DNA of 64,000 nt, taken from the NCBI RefSeq assembly GCF_001701045.1, contig NZ_CP016757.1, forward strand, positions 2,568,219 through 2,632,218. The letters run 5' to 3'. Positions 45,031-53,893 of this stretch are shown one piece after another; the stretch's first letter is position 1; the number at the start of each line of letters is the position of its first letter. The position numbers and the translations under genes are program-made. This DNA is from Cloacibacillus porcorum (GTDB taxonomy: Bacteria > Synergistota > Synergistia > Synergistales > Synergistaceae). The notes beneath the pieces are model-generated. The model saw only the letters and a list, made by a program, of their open reading frames with translations, ran no database searches and was not told the DNA's origin.

Positions 45031-46398
45031 TTATTTTGCGTTGGGCTTAAGGCGTCCCTGTTCGTCGAAATGGTTGAGCGCCTCGCTCACGACCTTGCTG
45101 AGGCCGATGAGGGCGATAAGGTTCGGGAAGACCATTATGCCGTTGAAGAAGTCGGCAAGCTCCCAGACCAGATCAAGTTTGAGCGTGGAGCCGAGGATGA
45201 CGAAGGCCATGACCGCGATACGGTAGGGCGTAAGCGCCTTATTGCCAAAGAGGAACTTCACGTTCTGCTCGCCGAAGAAGTACCAGCCGATGATCGTCGA
45301 GAAGGCGAAGAAGAGCATACAAATCGCGACGAAGGGCAGACCGAAGGAGCCAAGTCCCATTGAGAAGGCGTTCTGCGTAAGCGCAATGCCGCTCGTTTTG
45401 CCGTCGATGGCGCCGGTCACGAAGATTACGAAGGCCGTCATGTTGAGGACGAGGAAGGTGTCTACAAATACGCCCATGATGGCGACGAAGCCCTGCTCGG
45501 CAGGCTCCTTGACCTTAGCAACTGCGTGCGCGTGCGGCGTGGAGCCCATACCGGCTTCGTTGGAGAAGAGTCCGCGGGCGACGCCGTAACGGATGGCTTC
45601 TTTCATCGTAGCGCCGATGAGACCGCCGGTGGCCGCCGCGGGATTGAAGGCGCCCTCAAATACCATACCGAAGGCCGGGAGGATATGTGAGGCGTGGGTA
45701 ACGAGGATATAAAGGCCGCCGAGGAGATAACCGGCCGCCATGACCGGGACTATCTTTTCCGTAATAGCGGCGATACGGCCCATGCCGCCGAAGAATACGA
45801 AACCGCCGGCCGCCGCAACAATGACGCCGATGAGAAGGCGGTTCACGCCAAAGGCGTTGTTAAAGGCGTCGGCGATGGAGTTCGACTGCACCATGTTGCC
45901 GATGAAGCCGAGGGCCATGATGATCGCCACTGAGAAGAATACCGCAAGCCCCTTGCTCTTAAGGCCGCGCGAAATGTAATAGGCCGGACCGCCGACGACG
46001 CTGCCGTCAGGCATCTTTTCCTTATAGACCTGCGCGAGCACCGCCTCCGCGAAGATCGTCGCCATTCCGAAGAAGGCCGCGATCCACATCCAGAAGATTG
46101 CTCCCGGGCCGCCTACGGCGATCGCCGTCGCCGCTCCGGCGAGGTTTCCCGTACCGACCTGCGCGGCGATCGCCGTCGCAAGGGCCTGGAAAGAGCTCAT
46201 ACCGTCCTTGTCGGCGCGCTTACCGAAAAGGGTCAGCTGCCCAAAGGTATACTTGAACGCCATGGCAAATTTGCGTATCTGGACAAAATTCAGCCTCAGC
46301 GTAAAGTAAAGCCCCGTGCCGCAGAGAAGCGGAATAAGACAATAAAGGCCCCAAATAAAACTATTGGCCTTCGACACCAGTACCGTTAACTGATCCAT
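45031..46398 (-). CDS. Sodium:alanine/glycine symporter (AGCS family)
   Basis: 455 residues, about 11 spans. GTGNLAGAATAIAVGGPGAIFWMW and GLFSNEAGMGSTPHAHA are AGCS signatures. Imports (or exports) alanine or glycine with Na+. ATG 46398 after AGGAGAGG. Its own promoter and terminator make it monocistronic. Confidence 0.92.
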   Translation of the reverse strand: MDQLTVLVSKANSFIWGLYCLIPLLCGTGLYFTLRLNFVQIRKFAMAFKYTFGQLTLFGKRADKDGMSSFQALATAIAAQVGTGNLAGAATAIAVGGPGAIFWMWIAAFFGMATIFAEAVLAQVYKEKMPDGSVVGGPAYYISRGLKSKGLAVFFSVAIIMALGFIGNMVQSNSIADAFNNAFGVNRLLIGVIVAAAGGFVFFGGMGRIAAITEKIVPVMAAGYLLGGLYILVTHASHILPAFGMVFEGAFNPAAATGGLIGATMKEAIRYGVARGLFSNEAGMGSTPHAHAVAKVKEPAEQGFVAIMGVFVDTFLVLNMTAFVIFVTGAIDGKTSGIALTQNAFSMGLGSFGLPFVAICMLFFAFSTIIGWYFFGEQNVKFLFGNKALTPYRIAVMAFVILGSTLKLDLVWELADFFNGIMVFPNLIALIGLSKVVSEALNHFDEQGRLKPNAK

Positions 46399-46515
46399 AA
46401 TGAATCCTCTCCTGTTCTTCAGATAATTAAGACAAACTATACAGTTGCTTAAACATTATGAGCGCTTCGGACGATAGACAGGCATATATTAAATCATCAA
46501 CCGCCCGATATTTGG

Positions 46516-46544
46516 ATTATAGTATCGAAACGGAGAATTGTAAA
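46516..46544 (-). promoter_or_regulatory. Promoter of the AGCS symporter
   Basis: On the minus strand TTTACA (46539-46544) and TATAAT (46516-46521) are 17 bases apart; leader about 110 bases. No known riboswitch shape is seen in it. Confidence 0.65.
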
Positions 46545-46652
46545 TTATTATCTGTATTTAAAATACATTTTGCTGTTTTCTTGTGATATTACACAAATAT
46601 TTAGCCATTGCACGCAGCTCGATATCGCTAATTTGTCTATATGTACAAAAAA

Positions 46653-46683
46653 GCGTCCGGGAACTCAAAGGCCTCCCGGACGC
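46653..46683 (-). terminator. Terminator after the glyoxalase-family gene
   Basis: GCGTCCGGGA/TCCCGGACGC, 10 bp, then TTTTTTGT on the minus strand. Confidence 0.85.
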
Positions 46684-46703
46684 CGAGATACAAAAAGGGG
46701 AGC

Positions 46704-47069
46704 TTATCTTCTCTCCGGCACTATTTCAATCCAATATCCGTCAGGATCTTCGATAAAATAGATCCCCATATCGTTGTTCTCATAACAGATGCAGCCCATC
46801 TCTTCGTGAAGTTTATGCGCCGCCTCGAAGTCTTTCACCTGCATCGCGAGGTGAAATTCCACTTCGCCGAGGTCATAGGGCTCTTTGCGGTCAAAGAGGC
46901 AGGTGAGCTCCAGCTCAAAGGAGGTAACGCCGTCGGTAAGATAGACGAGCGTAAAATTCTCGCTCTCCTTACGGTGCGCCTCCTTAAGCCCCAGCGCCTT
47001 TTCGTAGAAGGCGAGGCTCCGTCCAAGGTCTAATACATTGAAGTTAAAATGATTAAATGTGAATTTCAT
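46704..47069 (-). CDS. Lactoylglutathione lyase / VOC-family protein
   Basis: 121 residues with paired beta-alpha-beta-beta-beta modules. The metal ligands are probably His in FTFNHFNFNVLD, Glu in SFELELT, His in EFHLAMQV and Glu in YWIEIVP, as in GloA. Would isomerise hemithioacetal of methylglyoxal. ATG 47069 with AAAGGA is preferred to ATG 47078. The gene begins 15 bases after the purine permease stop, so it may be co-transcribed with it. Confidence 0.8.
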   Translation of the reverse strand: MKFTFNHFNFNVLDLGRSLAFYEKALGLKEAHRKESENFTLVYLTDGVTSFELELTCLFDRKEPYDLGEVEFHLAMQVKDFEAAHKLHEEMGCICYENNDMGIYFIEDPDGYWIEIVPERR

Positions 47070-47083
47070 ACCGGGCATCCTTT

Positions 47084-48388
47084 CTACAGCAGCGCCCTGT
47101 TAAGTATGAAGAGCACCGCCAGCACATACAGCATCCAGTTGACCTCTTTGCCGCGCCCCATGAGCAGCTTCAGTGCGACATAAGAGACGATGCCGAACTC
47201 GATGCCCGCCGCGATGCTATAGGCGAAGGGCATCATGAAAAAGGCGATGATCGCGGGGAAGAACTCCGTCCAGTCGCTGAAATCCATATCCTTGAATCCC
47301 ATCATCATGTAGCCGCCGACCATTATCAGCGCCGGTGCGGTGGCACAGGCGGGGACTACCGCGATCAGCGGGCTGAAGAGGGTAGCAAGGAGAAAGAGCA
47401 CGGCTACGGTAAGCGCCGTCAGCCCCGTGCGGCCGCCCTGTTCCACGCCGCTGGCGCTTTCAACGAAGGTCGTTACCGTTGAGGTGCCGAGCACCGCGCC
47501 AGCAGTCGTACCGACGGCGTCGGCCATCAAAGCCTGGCTTGCCTTCGGCAGGCGTCCGTTCTCATCTAGCATACCTGCACGGTTGGAGACTCCGACGAGC
47601 GTGCCCACCGTATCAAAGAAGTCCACAAAGAAGAAGGTGAATACGACCACCCAGAAGGAGGGGCTGGCGATCATCGAGAAATCCATCTTCATGAAGATCG
47701 GCGACAGCGACGGCGGCATTGAAACGATCCCTTCCGGCATCTTAGTGATGCCTAGAGGAATGCCGGCAATCGTAACGGCGATGATGCCTAGAAGAATCCC
47801 GCCAGTGACCTTGCGTGTCTCAAGCGTAACCATCAGCAGCAGCCCCGCGAGGGCCAGAAGCCCGCCGACATTCCCGCGCAGCGGTGAGAGCCCGACAAGG
47901 ACCGCCTGATTGGCGACTATCAGTCCAGCGCTCTGGAGCCCGATGAAGGTGATGAAAATGCCGATACCGGCGGAGACGCCGATCTTAAGCGTCTTCGGAA
48001 TCGAATTTACCACCTCTTCGCGCACCTTGGTGCATGTGAGCAGGATAAAGATGATACCCTCGATGAATATTGCCGCGAGCGCCACCTGCCAGGGGATCTT
48101 CATCCCCAGCACGACGGTGAAGGCGAAGAAGGCGTTGAGCCCCATGCCGGGAGCCAGCGCGAAGGGGTAGTTGGCAAGGAAAGCCATCAGAAAGGTGGCA
48201 AGCGACGCCCCAAGGCAGGTAGCGACGAGAAGCGCTCCAAAGGGCATGCCGGTCGCAGAGAGGATCCCGGGGTTTACAAAAATGATATAAGCCATCGTCA
48301 TAAATGTCGTGATACCCGCAAGAATCTCGGTGCGTACGTTGGTGCCGTGCTCGGAGAGCTTAAACTGTTTCTCAAACCAAGCGTTCAT
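47084..48388 (-). CDS. NCS2-family purine permease (AzgA/PbuG-like)
   Basis: 434 residues, about 13 spans. ILAGITTFMTMAYIIFVNPGIL and FALAPGMGLNAFFAFTVV, plus ESASGVEQGGRTGLTAL, are marks of the adenine/guanine/hypoxanthine permeases. ATG after GGAGGAAACTTT. No purine riboswitch is recognisable in the 240 bases upstream. Confidence 0.9.
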   Translation of the reverse strand: MNAWFEKQFKLSEHGTNVRTEILAGITTFMTMAYIIFVNPGILSATGMPFGALLVATCLGASLATFLMAFLANYPFALAPGMGLNAFFAFTVVLGMKIPWQVALAAIFIEGIIFILLTCTKVREEVVNSIPKTLKIGVSAGIGIFITFIGLQSAGLIVANQAVLVGLSPLRGNVGGLLALAGLLLMVTLETRKVTGGILLGIIAVTIAGIPLGITKMPEGIVSMPPSLSPIFMKMDFSMIASPSFWVVVFTFFFVDFFDTVGTLVGVSNRAGMLDENGRLPKASQALMADAVGTTAGAVLGTSTVTTFVESASGVEQGGRTGLTALTVAVLFLLATLFSPLIAVVPACATAPALIMVGGYMMMGFKDMDFSDWTEFFPAIIAFFMMPFAYSIAAGIEFGIVSYVALKLLMGRGKEVNWMLYVLAVLFILNRALL

Positions 48389-48468
48389 AAAGTTTCCTCC
48401 TCAATAAGGTTATATTGATTATATTAAAAGGAAAGAGGGAATGCCGCGCTCCCCGCTCCCCCAATAAC

Positions 48469-48582
48469 CTAATAGCCGGTGAAAGACCAGACGGCGCATA
48501 TGGCGGCAAAAATTACCGCCACCGCGATACATACCGTCTTAAAGATATTCCTCTCCGCGCGTTCCTCTTTTTTCTTGTCCAC
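48469..48582 (-). CDS. Small single-span membrane protein, unknown
   Basis: 37 residues from GTG 48582, with GAGGTG upstream. A charged start (DKKKEERAERNIFK) leads into one hydrophobic span (TVCIAVAVIFAAICAVWSF). It sits between MarR and the purine permease on the same strand, 80 bases before the permease. No family is recognised. Confidence 0.5.
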   Translation of the reverse strand: MDKKKEERAERNIFKTVCIAVAVIFAAICAVWSFTGY

Positions 48583-48627
48583 ACTAAACACCTCTCTAGG
48601 ATATTATTATAAAACATTTTCTATATT

Positions 48628-49104
48628 TTAAATGCACGGAGAACGCTTTTCTTCCGTATTACTGCTAACCGCCGACTCCAGCCGCGTGCAGAAATCCCTC
48701 ACCTCGGAGAGCGTCCGCTCCAGCTCGCGCGGCTCTACCGGCGCAAGCGCCGCCATCATCCAGCTGTGAAGTTCGTTTATCAGCAGATCGGCGATCTCCC
48801 GCCCGGCATCGGTAAACCTTATCACCTTGCGGCGGCGGTCTGTCGAGTGCGCCCGACGCTCTATTATGCCCCGTCTTTCGAGGCTGTCAAGCGTCGAGGT
48901 CATCGTCTGACGCGGCACGCCCAGATAGTCGGCGATCACCGCCGGCTCCATACCCTCTGGGCGTATGTGAAGCTCCTCCATCAGCGACATCGCGTTGGTG
49001 GAAAAGCCGCGGCTTTCGGCCCAGCGGGAATAGACCTGATCGTAACGCCGCATCAGGTCGGAAACTTCCAATATCGTCTTGAGATTTTTTTCTTCCATGA
49101 CCAT
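48628..49104 (-). CDS. MarR-family regulator
   Basis: 158 residues with a winged HTH: PAVIADYLGVPRQTMTSTLDSLERRGIIERR, then HSTDRRRKVIRFTDAGRE. Likely represses its operon with the upstream MATE pump. A cysteine occurs near the C terminus only (DFCTRLE), so thiol sensing is not obvious. ATG 49104 or 49098 both have a G-rich site upstream. Nine bases after the MATE stop. Confidence 0.9.
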   Translation of the reverse strand: MVMEEKNLKTILEVSDLMRRYDQVYSRWAESRGFSTNAMSLMEELHIRPEGMEPAVIADYLGVPRQTMTSTLDSLERRGIIERRAHSTDRRRKVIRFTDAGREIADLLINELHSWMMAALAPVEPRELERTLSEVRDFCTRLESAVSSNTEEKRSPCI

Positions 49105-49113
49105 ACCCCGCCT

Positions 49114-50475
49114 CTACAAAATATCCATAAGACCGCCGCCGGTCAGCGGCATCCGCCGGCTGCCGCTTCCCCGCCGCCACATTATAACGAAAATCGCCGC
49201 AAGGGTCATATTCGTAAAAAACATCGCGAGCCATACGCCGTCAAGCGCAAGGAACAGCGGCAGCGTCCAGAGAAAGAGCGGCTGCAGGATAAACGGGTCG
49301 CCGTAAGTCAGCACCGAAGCCATGTCGCTGCGTCCGACCGCCTGATAATAGGAGGCCCCGACCTTCGCAAGACCGAGAAAGGGAAAGACGGGAACGGAGA
49401 GGAATAGACCGCGCGCCGCCACCGAGGCGGCCTCTCCGTGCATAGAGAAAAAGGCCGGTACAATTCTGTCGCTGGCAAAAAGCAGCAGCGAACAGACAAG
49501 CCCCACCAGAACCGCCGCGGTAAAACCAAGCCGTGCCGTGAGCCGGCGGCGGGCGCGGAGATTAGCGCCGTGGTAATAGCTGATCAGCGGCTGGATGCCC
49601 TCGGCTACCCCCTCCTCAAGCATCACGCCGACTGGTACGATATAGCCGACCACCGCGTAGGCGGCTACGCCGATATCCCCGCCGTAGGCGAGAGCCTGCC
49701 AGTTATAGAGAATCATCGTCACCGCCGTCGCGATCTGCACGCCGAAGGGGGAGACACCCATGACGGCGATACGGCGGGCCAGCGGCCGCCAGAGGCGTAT
49801 AAAGCGCGGGCGCAGCCGGACCTTCGACATCCCCAGCAGGAAATGCGCGGAGAGCAGGAGGGCGGAGACCGCCTGCGAAGCCACCGTAGCCCAAGCCGCG
49901 CCCGCGATGCCGAAGGGGAAGACGATCACCCACAGCCAGTCGAGCACGATATTCGTGCCAAAAGCCGCGATCATAATCGCCATCGCCTTGCGCGGAAAGC
50001 CGTCGTTGCGCACCGCGCCGAGCATCGCCATCGTTACGACCTGCGCGGGGGAGGATATGATCAATATCCACGCGTAATAGCGCGCCATCTCCGCGATATC
50101 GGGAGAGACCTTATAGAAGGTAAGCAGATACTCCGCCAGCGGCGTGAGCAGTAAACTGGAAACGGCGGAGGCGGCGATCATCAAAAACACCATCGCGCCG
50201 AGGATACGCTGCGCGAGCGCCTCCCTGCCGCGCCCCATGCTGATGGCGATGAGGGCGCCGCCGCCGACGCCGATGCCTGCGCCGATCGCCGTCACGATCA
50301 CGGAAAAGGGAAAAGAGAGGCCGATCGCCGCGAGGCCGCCCTGACCTATCCCCCAGCCGACAAAATAGCCGTCAACGATCGTGTAGATACCGCTCAAAAG
50401 CTGCGAGCTGACCGCCGGTATCACAAACATAAAAAAGAGCCGGTTAAGCTCCCGGTAATTTTTTGTATGGAACAT
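49114..50475 (-). CDS. MATE-family efflux transporter 1
   Basis: 453 residues with 12 spans in two halves (LFFMFVIPAVSSQLLSGIYT; IVDGYFVGWGIGQGGLAAIG). First gene of a MATE-MarR operon. ATG 50475 (GGAGG nine bases upstream) replaces the longer frame to 50565, which overlaps the promoter gap. Expected to export drugs or metabolites by H+ or Na+ antiport. Confidence 0.88.
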   Translation of the reverse strand: MFHTKNYRELNRLFFMFVIPAVSSQLLSGIYTIVDGYFVGWGIGQGGLAAIGLSFPFSVIVTAIGAGIGVGGGALIAISMGRGREALAQRILGAMVFLMIAASAVSSLLLTPLAEYLLTFYKVSPDIAEMARYYAWILIISSPAQVVTMAMLGAVRNDGFPRKAMAIMIAAFGTNIVLDWLWVIVFPFGIAGAAWATVASQAVSALLLSAHFLLGMSKVRLRPRFIRLWRPLARRIAVMGVSPFGVQIATAVTMILYNWQALAYGGDIGVAAYAVVGYIVPVGVMLEEGVAEGIQPLISYYHGANLRARRRLTARLGFTAAVLVGLVCSLLLFASDRIVPAFFSMHGEAASVAARGLFLSVPVFPFLGLAKVGASYYQAVGRSDMASVLTYGDPFILQPLFLWTLPLFLALDGVWLAMFFTNMTLAAIFVIMWRRGSGSRRMPLTGGGLMDIL

Positions 50476-50588
50476 CTCCGACAACCTCCAAAATTCACCT
50501 TTTCCGGCGCGGGGCTGCGAAAAATTCCCGCGCCGTGACGCGCGCATACCAGCCCTATCCAGCAAACGGTAAAATAATCCGTACTAAT

Positions 50589-50635
50589 TATAATCCGAAT
50601 ACGGATTATATTAACACGGATTTTATTTTAGTCAA
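50589..50635 (-). promoter_or_regulatory. MarR-type operator overlapping the MATE-MarR promoter
   Basis: A 22-bp palindrome TATAATCCG-AATA-CGGATTATA (50589-50610) covers the -10 zone; TTGACT at 50630-50635 is a good -35. Placement predicts repression by steric block. The remaining gap 50636-51005 holds a perfect hairpin TTTCCGCAG/CTGCGGAAA (50745-50765 region) and a CCGGCCC/GGGCCGG hairpin (about 50957-50983) just before the next gene; nothing coding is seen. Confidence 0.7.
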
Positions 50636-51005
50636 GAGCCCTCCGCGGCGGGGCAAACACACAAGCCTGCCGGCGCAAATATTAAGCGCCCTGCGGTGTC
50701 TGGAGGCGGTATTTTTCCTAATATATACATAAGACAATTTTCCGCAGACGCTGCGGAAACAATAAAAATAGCGCTGTCATACGACACGGACACCGGCGGC
50801 CAACTCTCGTTTTTTTAGACTTCATATCATAAGCATATTTACAAAAATGCCAACTTATATGGCACATTTGCCGCGGCTCATCCGCTGTCGGATGTTGTGA
50901 AAATAAATAAATGGTGGTATTTTGTACTTGGACGATATATTTTTATAAAACTTACACCGGCCCCCGAGCTCCAGGCGGGCCGGTTGTGGAATGGGGGAGA
51001 TATAT

Positions 51006-52391
51006 ATGAAGCTGTTCGTCGCGCCAAGCAAGAACTCGGCGGAACACCACTCACGCATGACGGAGGCTCCAGTCGGGCCTCTCATTATTTCGCTTGCCAT
51101 TCCTACGATAATAAGCATGCTTGTCACAACGCTCTACAACACGGCCGACACCTACTTCGTCTCCCAGCTCGGGACCAGCGCGAGCGGCGCCGTGGGCGTC
51201 GTCTTCTCTTTAATGGCGATATTCCAGGCGATTGGCTTCACCCTCGGCATGGGTTCGGGAAGCATGATCGCGCGCGTGCTCGGCGCGGGAGAGAGCGGCA
51301 CGGCGAGCGTCTACGGCTCGACCTCCTTTTTCAGCGCGATAACCATGGGCATCATCCTCTGTATGGGAGGGCTGCTATTCCTCGACCAGCTGATGACGCT
51401 GCTCGGATCGACGCCGACGATACTGCCCTACGCGCGCAGTTACGCAAGCTGGATACTGCTCGGCGCGCCGATAATGTGCGCCTCCTTCGTCATGAACAAC
51501 ATCCTGCGCTCCGAGGGACACGCCGCCTTCGCGATGTGCGGGCTTGTGACCGGCGGTCTGCTGAACATCGCGCTCGACCCGATCTTTATCTTCACCCTCG
51601 GCCTCGGCATCTCCGGCGCGGCGCTCGCGACGCTGCTCAGCCAGTGCATCAGCTTCTCGATTATGATATCCTTCTTCCTGCGCGGAAAGAGCCTCGTGAA
51701 ACTCCACCTGAAAAACCTCTCGCACAAGCCGCGTACCTACTTTGACATCGTCCGCCTCGGCTGTCCCTCGCTCTCGAGGCAGGGGCTGGCCAGCATCTCC
51801 ACCGCCGCGCTGAACGTGAACGCCGCCGCCTACGGAGACCCTGCCGTCGCCGCGATGTCCATCGTCGGCAGGATATTCCTCTTCATCCTCTCCGTGATGA
51901 TCGGACTCGGACAGGGATTTTCCCCCGTCGTCGGCTACAACTACGGCTCGCGCCGCTACAGAAGGGTACGCGAGGCCTTCTGGTTCACCGTCAAGACCGG
52001 CATGGTGCTCATGGCCTTCATGACGCTCGCGGGCTGGATATTCGCCCCCGAGATAATCGCCCTTTTCCGTAAAGAGGACGCCGTCGTCATCGCTATCGGT
52101 ACGCGCGCGATGCGCTTCCAGTGCTCCGTGCTGCTGCTTCAGCCGCTCTTCGTGACGACGAACATGATGCTCCAGGCCGCAGGCTTCGCCTGGCGCGCGA
52201 CCTTCCTCGCCTGCACGAGACAGGGCATATACTTTATACCGCTCATCGCGCTGCTGCCCGGGCTCTTCGGCCTCACGGGCGTTGAGATGACGCAGACAGT
52301 ATCCGATATCTTCAGCTTCACGACGAGCCTGCCCTTCCTCTACTATTTCATTATGATGTTAAAAGAAAAAGAAAGGTTCCAGCAGCGGTAA
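51006..52391 (+). CDS. MATE-family efflux transporter 2
   Basis: 461 residues, 12 spans (IISLAIPTIISMLVTTLYNT, LGTSASGAVGVVFSLMAI). ATG 51006 with GGGGGAG upstream is preferred to 50991. It is divergent from MATE 1 and followed after five bases by another MATE gene. A GC-rich hairpin lies in its leader. Confidence 0.9.
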   Translation: MKLFVAPSKNSAEHHSRMTEAPVGPLIISLAIPTIISMLVTTLYNTADTYFVSQLGTSASGAVGVVFSLMAIFQAIGFTLGMGSGSMIARVLGAGESGTASVYGSTSFFSAITMGIILCMGGLLFLDQLMTLLGSTPTILPYARSYASWILLGAPIMCASFVMNNILRSEGHAAFAMCGLVTGGLLNIALDPIFIFTLGLGISGAALATLLSQCISFSIMISFFLRGKSLVKLHLKNLSHKPRTYFDIVRLGCPSLSRQGLASISTAALNVNAAAYGDPAVAAMSIVGRIFLFILSVMIGLGQGFSPVVGYNYGSRRYRRVREAFWFTVKTGMVLMAFMTLAGWIFAPEIIALFRKEDAVVIAIGTRAMRFQCSVLLLQPLFVTTNMMLQAAGFAWRATFLACTRQGIYFIPLIALLPGLFGLTGVEMTQTVSDIFSFTTSLPFLYYFIMMLKEKERFQQR

Positions 52392-52396
52392 TAAAA

Positions 52397-53770
52397 ATGA
52401 ACTTAAAAAAACTATTTTCCGGCATATTCACCTCCGGCGCGCAGTCGCTCACCGAGGGCAGCATCCCCCTCCTGCTGACGCGCTTCGCGATCCCCTACAT
52501 GGTGGCGAACCTCCTGCAGGCGCTCTACGGCGCGGCAGACATGATAATCGTCGGCCAGTTCACAGACGCCGCCGGCCTCTCGGCCGTCTCGATCGGCAGC
52601 CAGTTCATCTTCATGATAAACAGCATCGTCATCGGCCTCTCCATGGGCGGCACCATCATGATCGGGCGCTTCTTCGGCGCGGGCGAGGAACACGAGATAG
52701 AGGACACCATCGGCACCATGCTCTCCCTCTTCGTCATCCTCAGCGTCGTCATCACGGCGCTGCTGCTCGTGATGATCGACCCGATCGTCGACCTGCTCGG
52801 GACCCCCGCGGATGCCTTTGAACAGACCAGGGGATACATCTTCATCAACGCCGCCGGAATCGCGACCATGTTCGCCTACAACGCGCTGGCGGCCATCTTC
52901 CGCGGCTTCGGCGATTCCACCTCGCCGCTCATCTTCGTCGCCGTCGCCTGCATCGCGAACGTCGTCGGCGACCTCGTGCTCGTCGGGCCTTTAGGCTGGG
53001 GCGCTCCGGGGGCCGCCCTAGCCACCGTCTGCGCCCAGGGGCTCTCCGCCGTCCTCGCCGTAATATACGCGCGCCGCGCCGACTATCGCTTCGACTTCCG
53101 CCTCAAAAGCCTCAGAATAAAAAAGCAAAAGCTCATCAACCTGCTGCGCATCGGCCTTCCGATGGCCGTCCAGTTCTCCCTGACCGGCATCTCCTTCATC
53201 TTCATCATGGCGACGGTCAGCAAAATGGGAGGCGTCGCCGCCTCCGCGGCGATCGGCATCACCAGCAAACTCAACGGCTTCACGATGCTGCCGCCGATGT
53301 CCTTCTCCGCTGCGATCGCCGCGATGGTCGCGCAGAACATGGGGGCGGGGAAGCCAAAACGCGCGCGCTCCACAATGTATTCGGGACTCTCGATTTCGTT
53401 ATGCTTCGGAGTATTCACCTTCATCGGGCTATTCTTCTTCCCGCATAGCGTCATCAGGATATTCACCCCCGATCCGGCGCTAATCGCCGCGACGGCGCTC
53501 TACCTCAAATCATTCAGCTCTGACTGCATCCTCGTCTGCTTCGTCTTCTGCCTCAACGGCTTCTTTAACGGCTGCGGCAAGACGGCCTTCACCATGGCAA
53601 ACAACATCTTCTCCGCCTTCGCCGTGCGCGTCCCCGCGACCTGGATACTGAGCGGCATCGAGGGCGCGAGCCTCTTCTCCGTCGGCTTCGCCGCGCCGCT
53701 CGCCTCGCTCCAGACGATCGCCTTCAGCCTCTGGTACCTGCGCAGCGGAAGATGGAAAAAGGGCAGATAA
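52397..53770 (+). CDS. MATE-family efflux transporter 3
   Basis: 457 residues, 12 spans (PLLLTRFAIPYMVANLLQAL, GQFTDAAGLSAVSIGSQFIF). Tightly coupled to MATE 2, with only a weak site of its own, so translation is probably linked. The two proteins are of similar length but not close copies. They may work separately or as a pair. Confidence 0.9.
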   Translation: MNLKKLFSGIFTSGAQSLTEGSIPLLLTRFAIPYMVANLLQALYGAADMIIVGQFTDAAGLSAVSIGSQFIFMINSIVIGLSMGGTIMIGRFFGAGEEHEIEDTIGTMLSLFVILSVVITALLLVMIDPIVDLLGTPADAFEQTRGYIFINAAGIATMFAYNALAAIFRGFGDSTSPLIFVAVACIANVVGDLVLVGPLGWGAPGAALATVCAQGLSAVLAVIYARRADYRFDFRLKSLRIKKQKLINLLRIGLPMAVQFSLTGISFIFIMATVSKMGGVAASAAIGITSKLNGFTMLPPMSFSAAIAAMVAQNMGAGKPKRARSTMYSGLSISLCFGVFTFIGLFFFPHSVIRIFTPDPALIAATALYLKSFSSDCILVCFVFCLNGFFNGCGKTAFTMANNIFSAFAVRVPATWILSGIEGASLFSVGFAAPLASLQTIAFSLWYLRSGRWKKGR

Positions 53771-53826
53771 AGGCTAGAAAAAACGCGCCCAAACGCGTAT
53801 CGTTAAAATATTTACCATACAAAAAC

Positions 53827-53859
53827 GGCGTACGGATAACTAAGAGCTCTCCGTACGCC
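53827..53859. terminator. Bidirectional terminator
   Basis: GGCGTACGGA/TCCGTACGCC, 10 bp. On the minus strand GTTTTTG follows; on the plus strand ATTTAAC. It serves the convergent MATE 3 and PTS-IIC-like genes. Confidence 0.8.
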
Positions 53860-53893
53860 ATTTAACATTTATATCAGCACCGATAATATTATC

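Noticed and set aside
46399-46515. Glycine riboswitch before the alanine/glycine symporter
   Set aside because: The leader is only about 110 bases and lacks the paired glycine-aptamer core.
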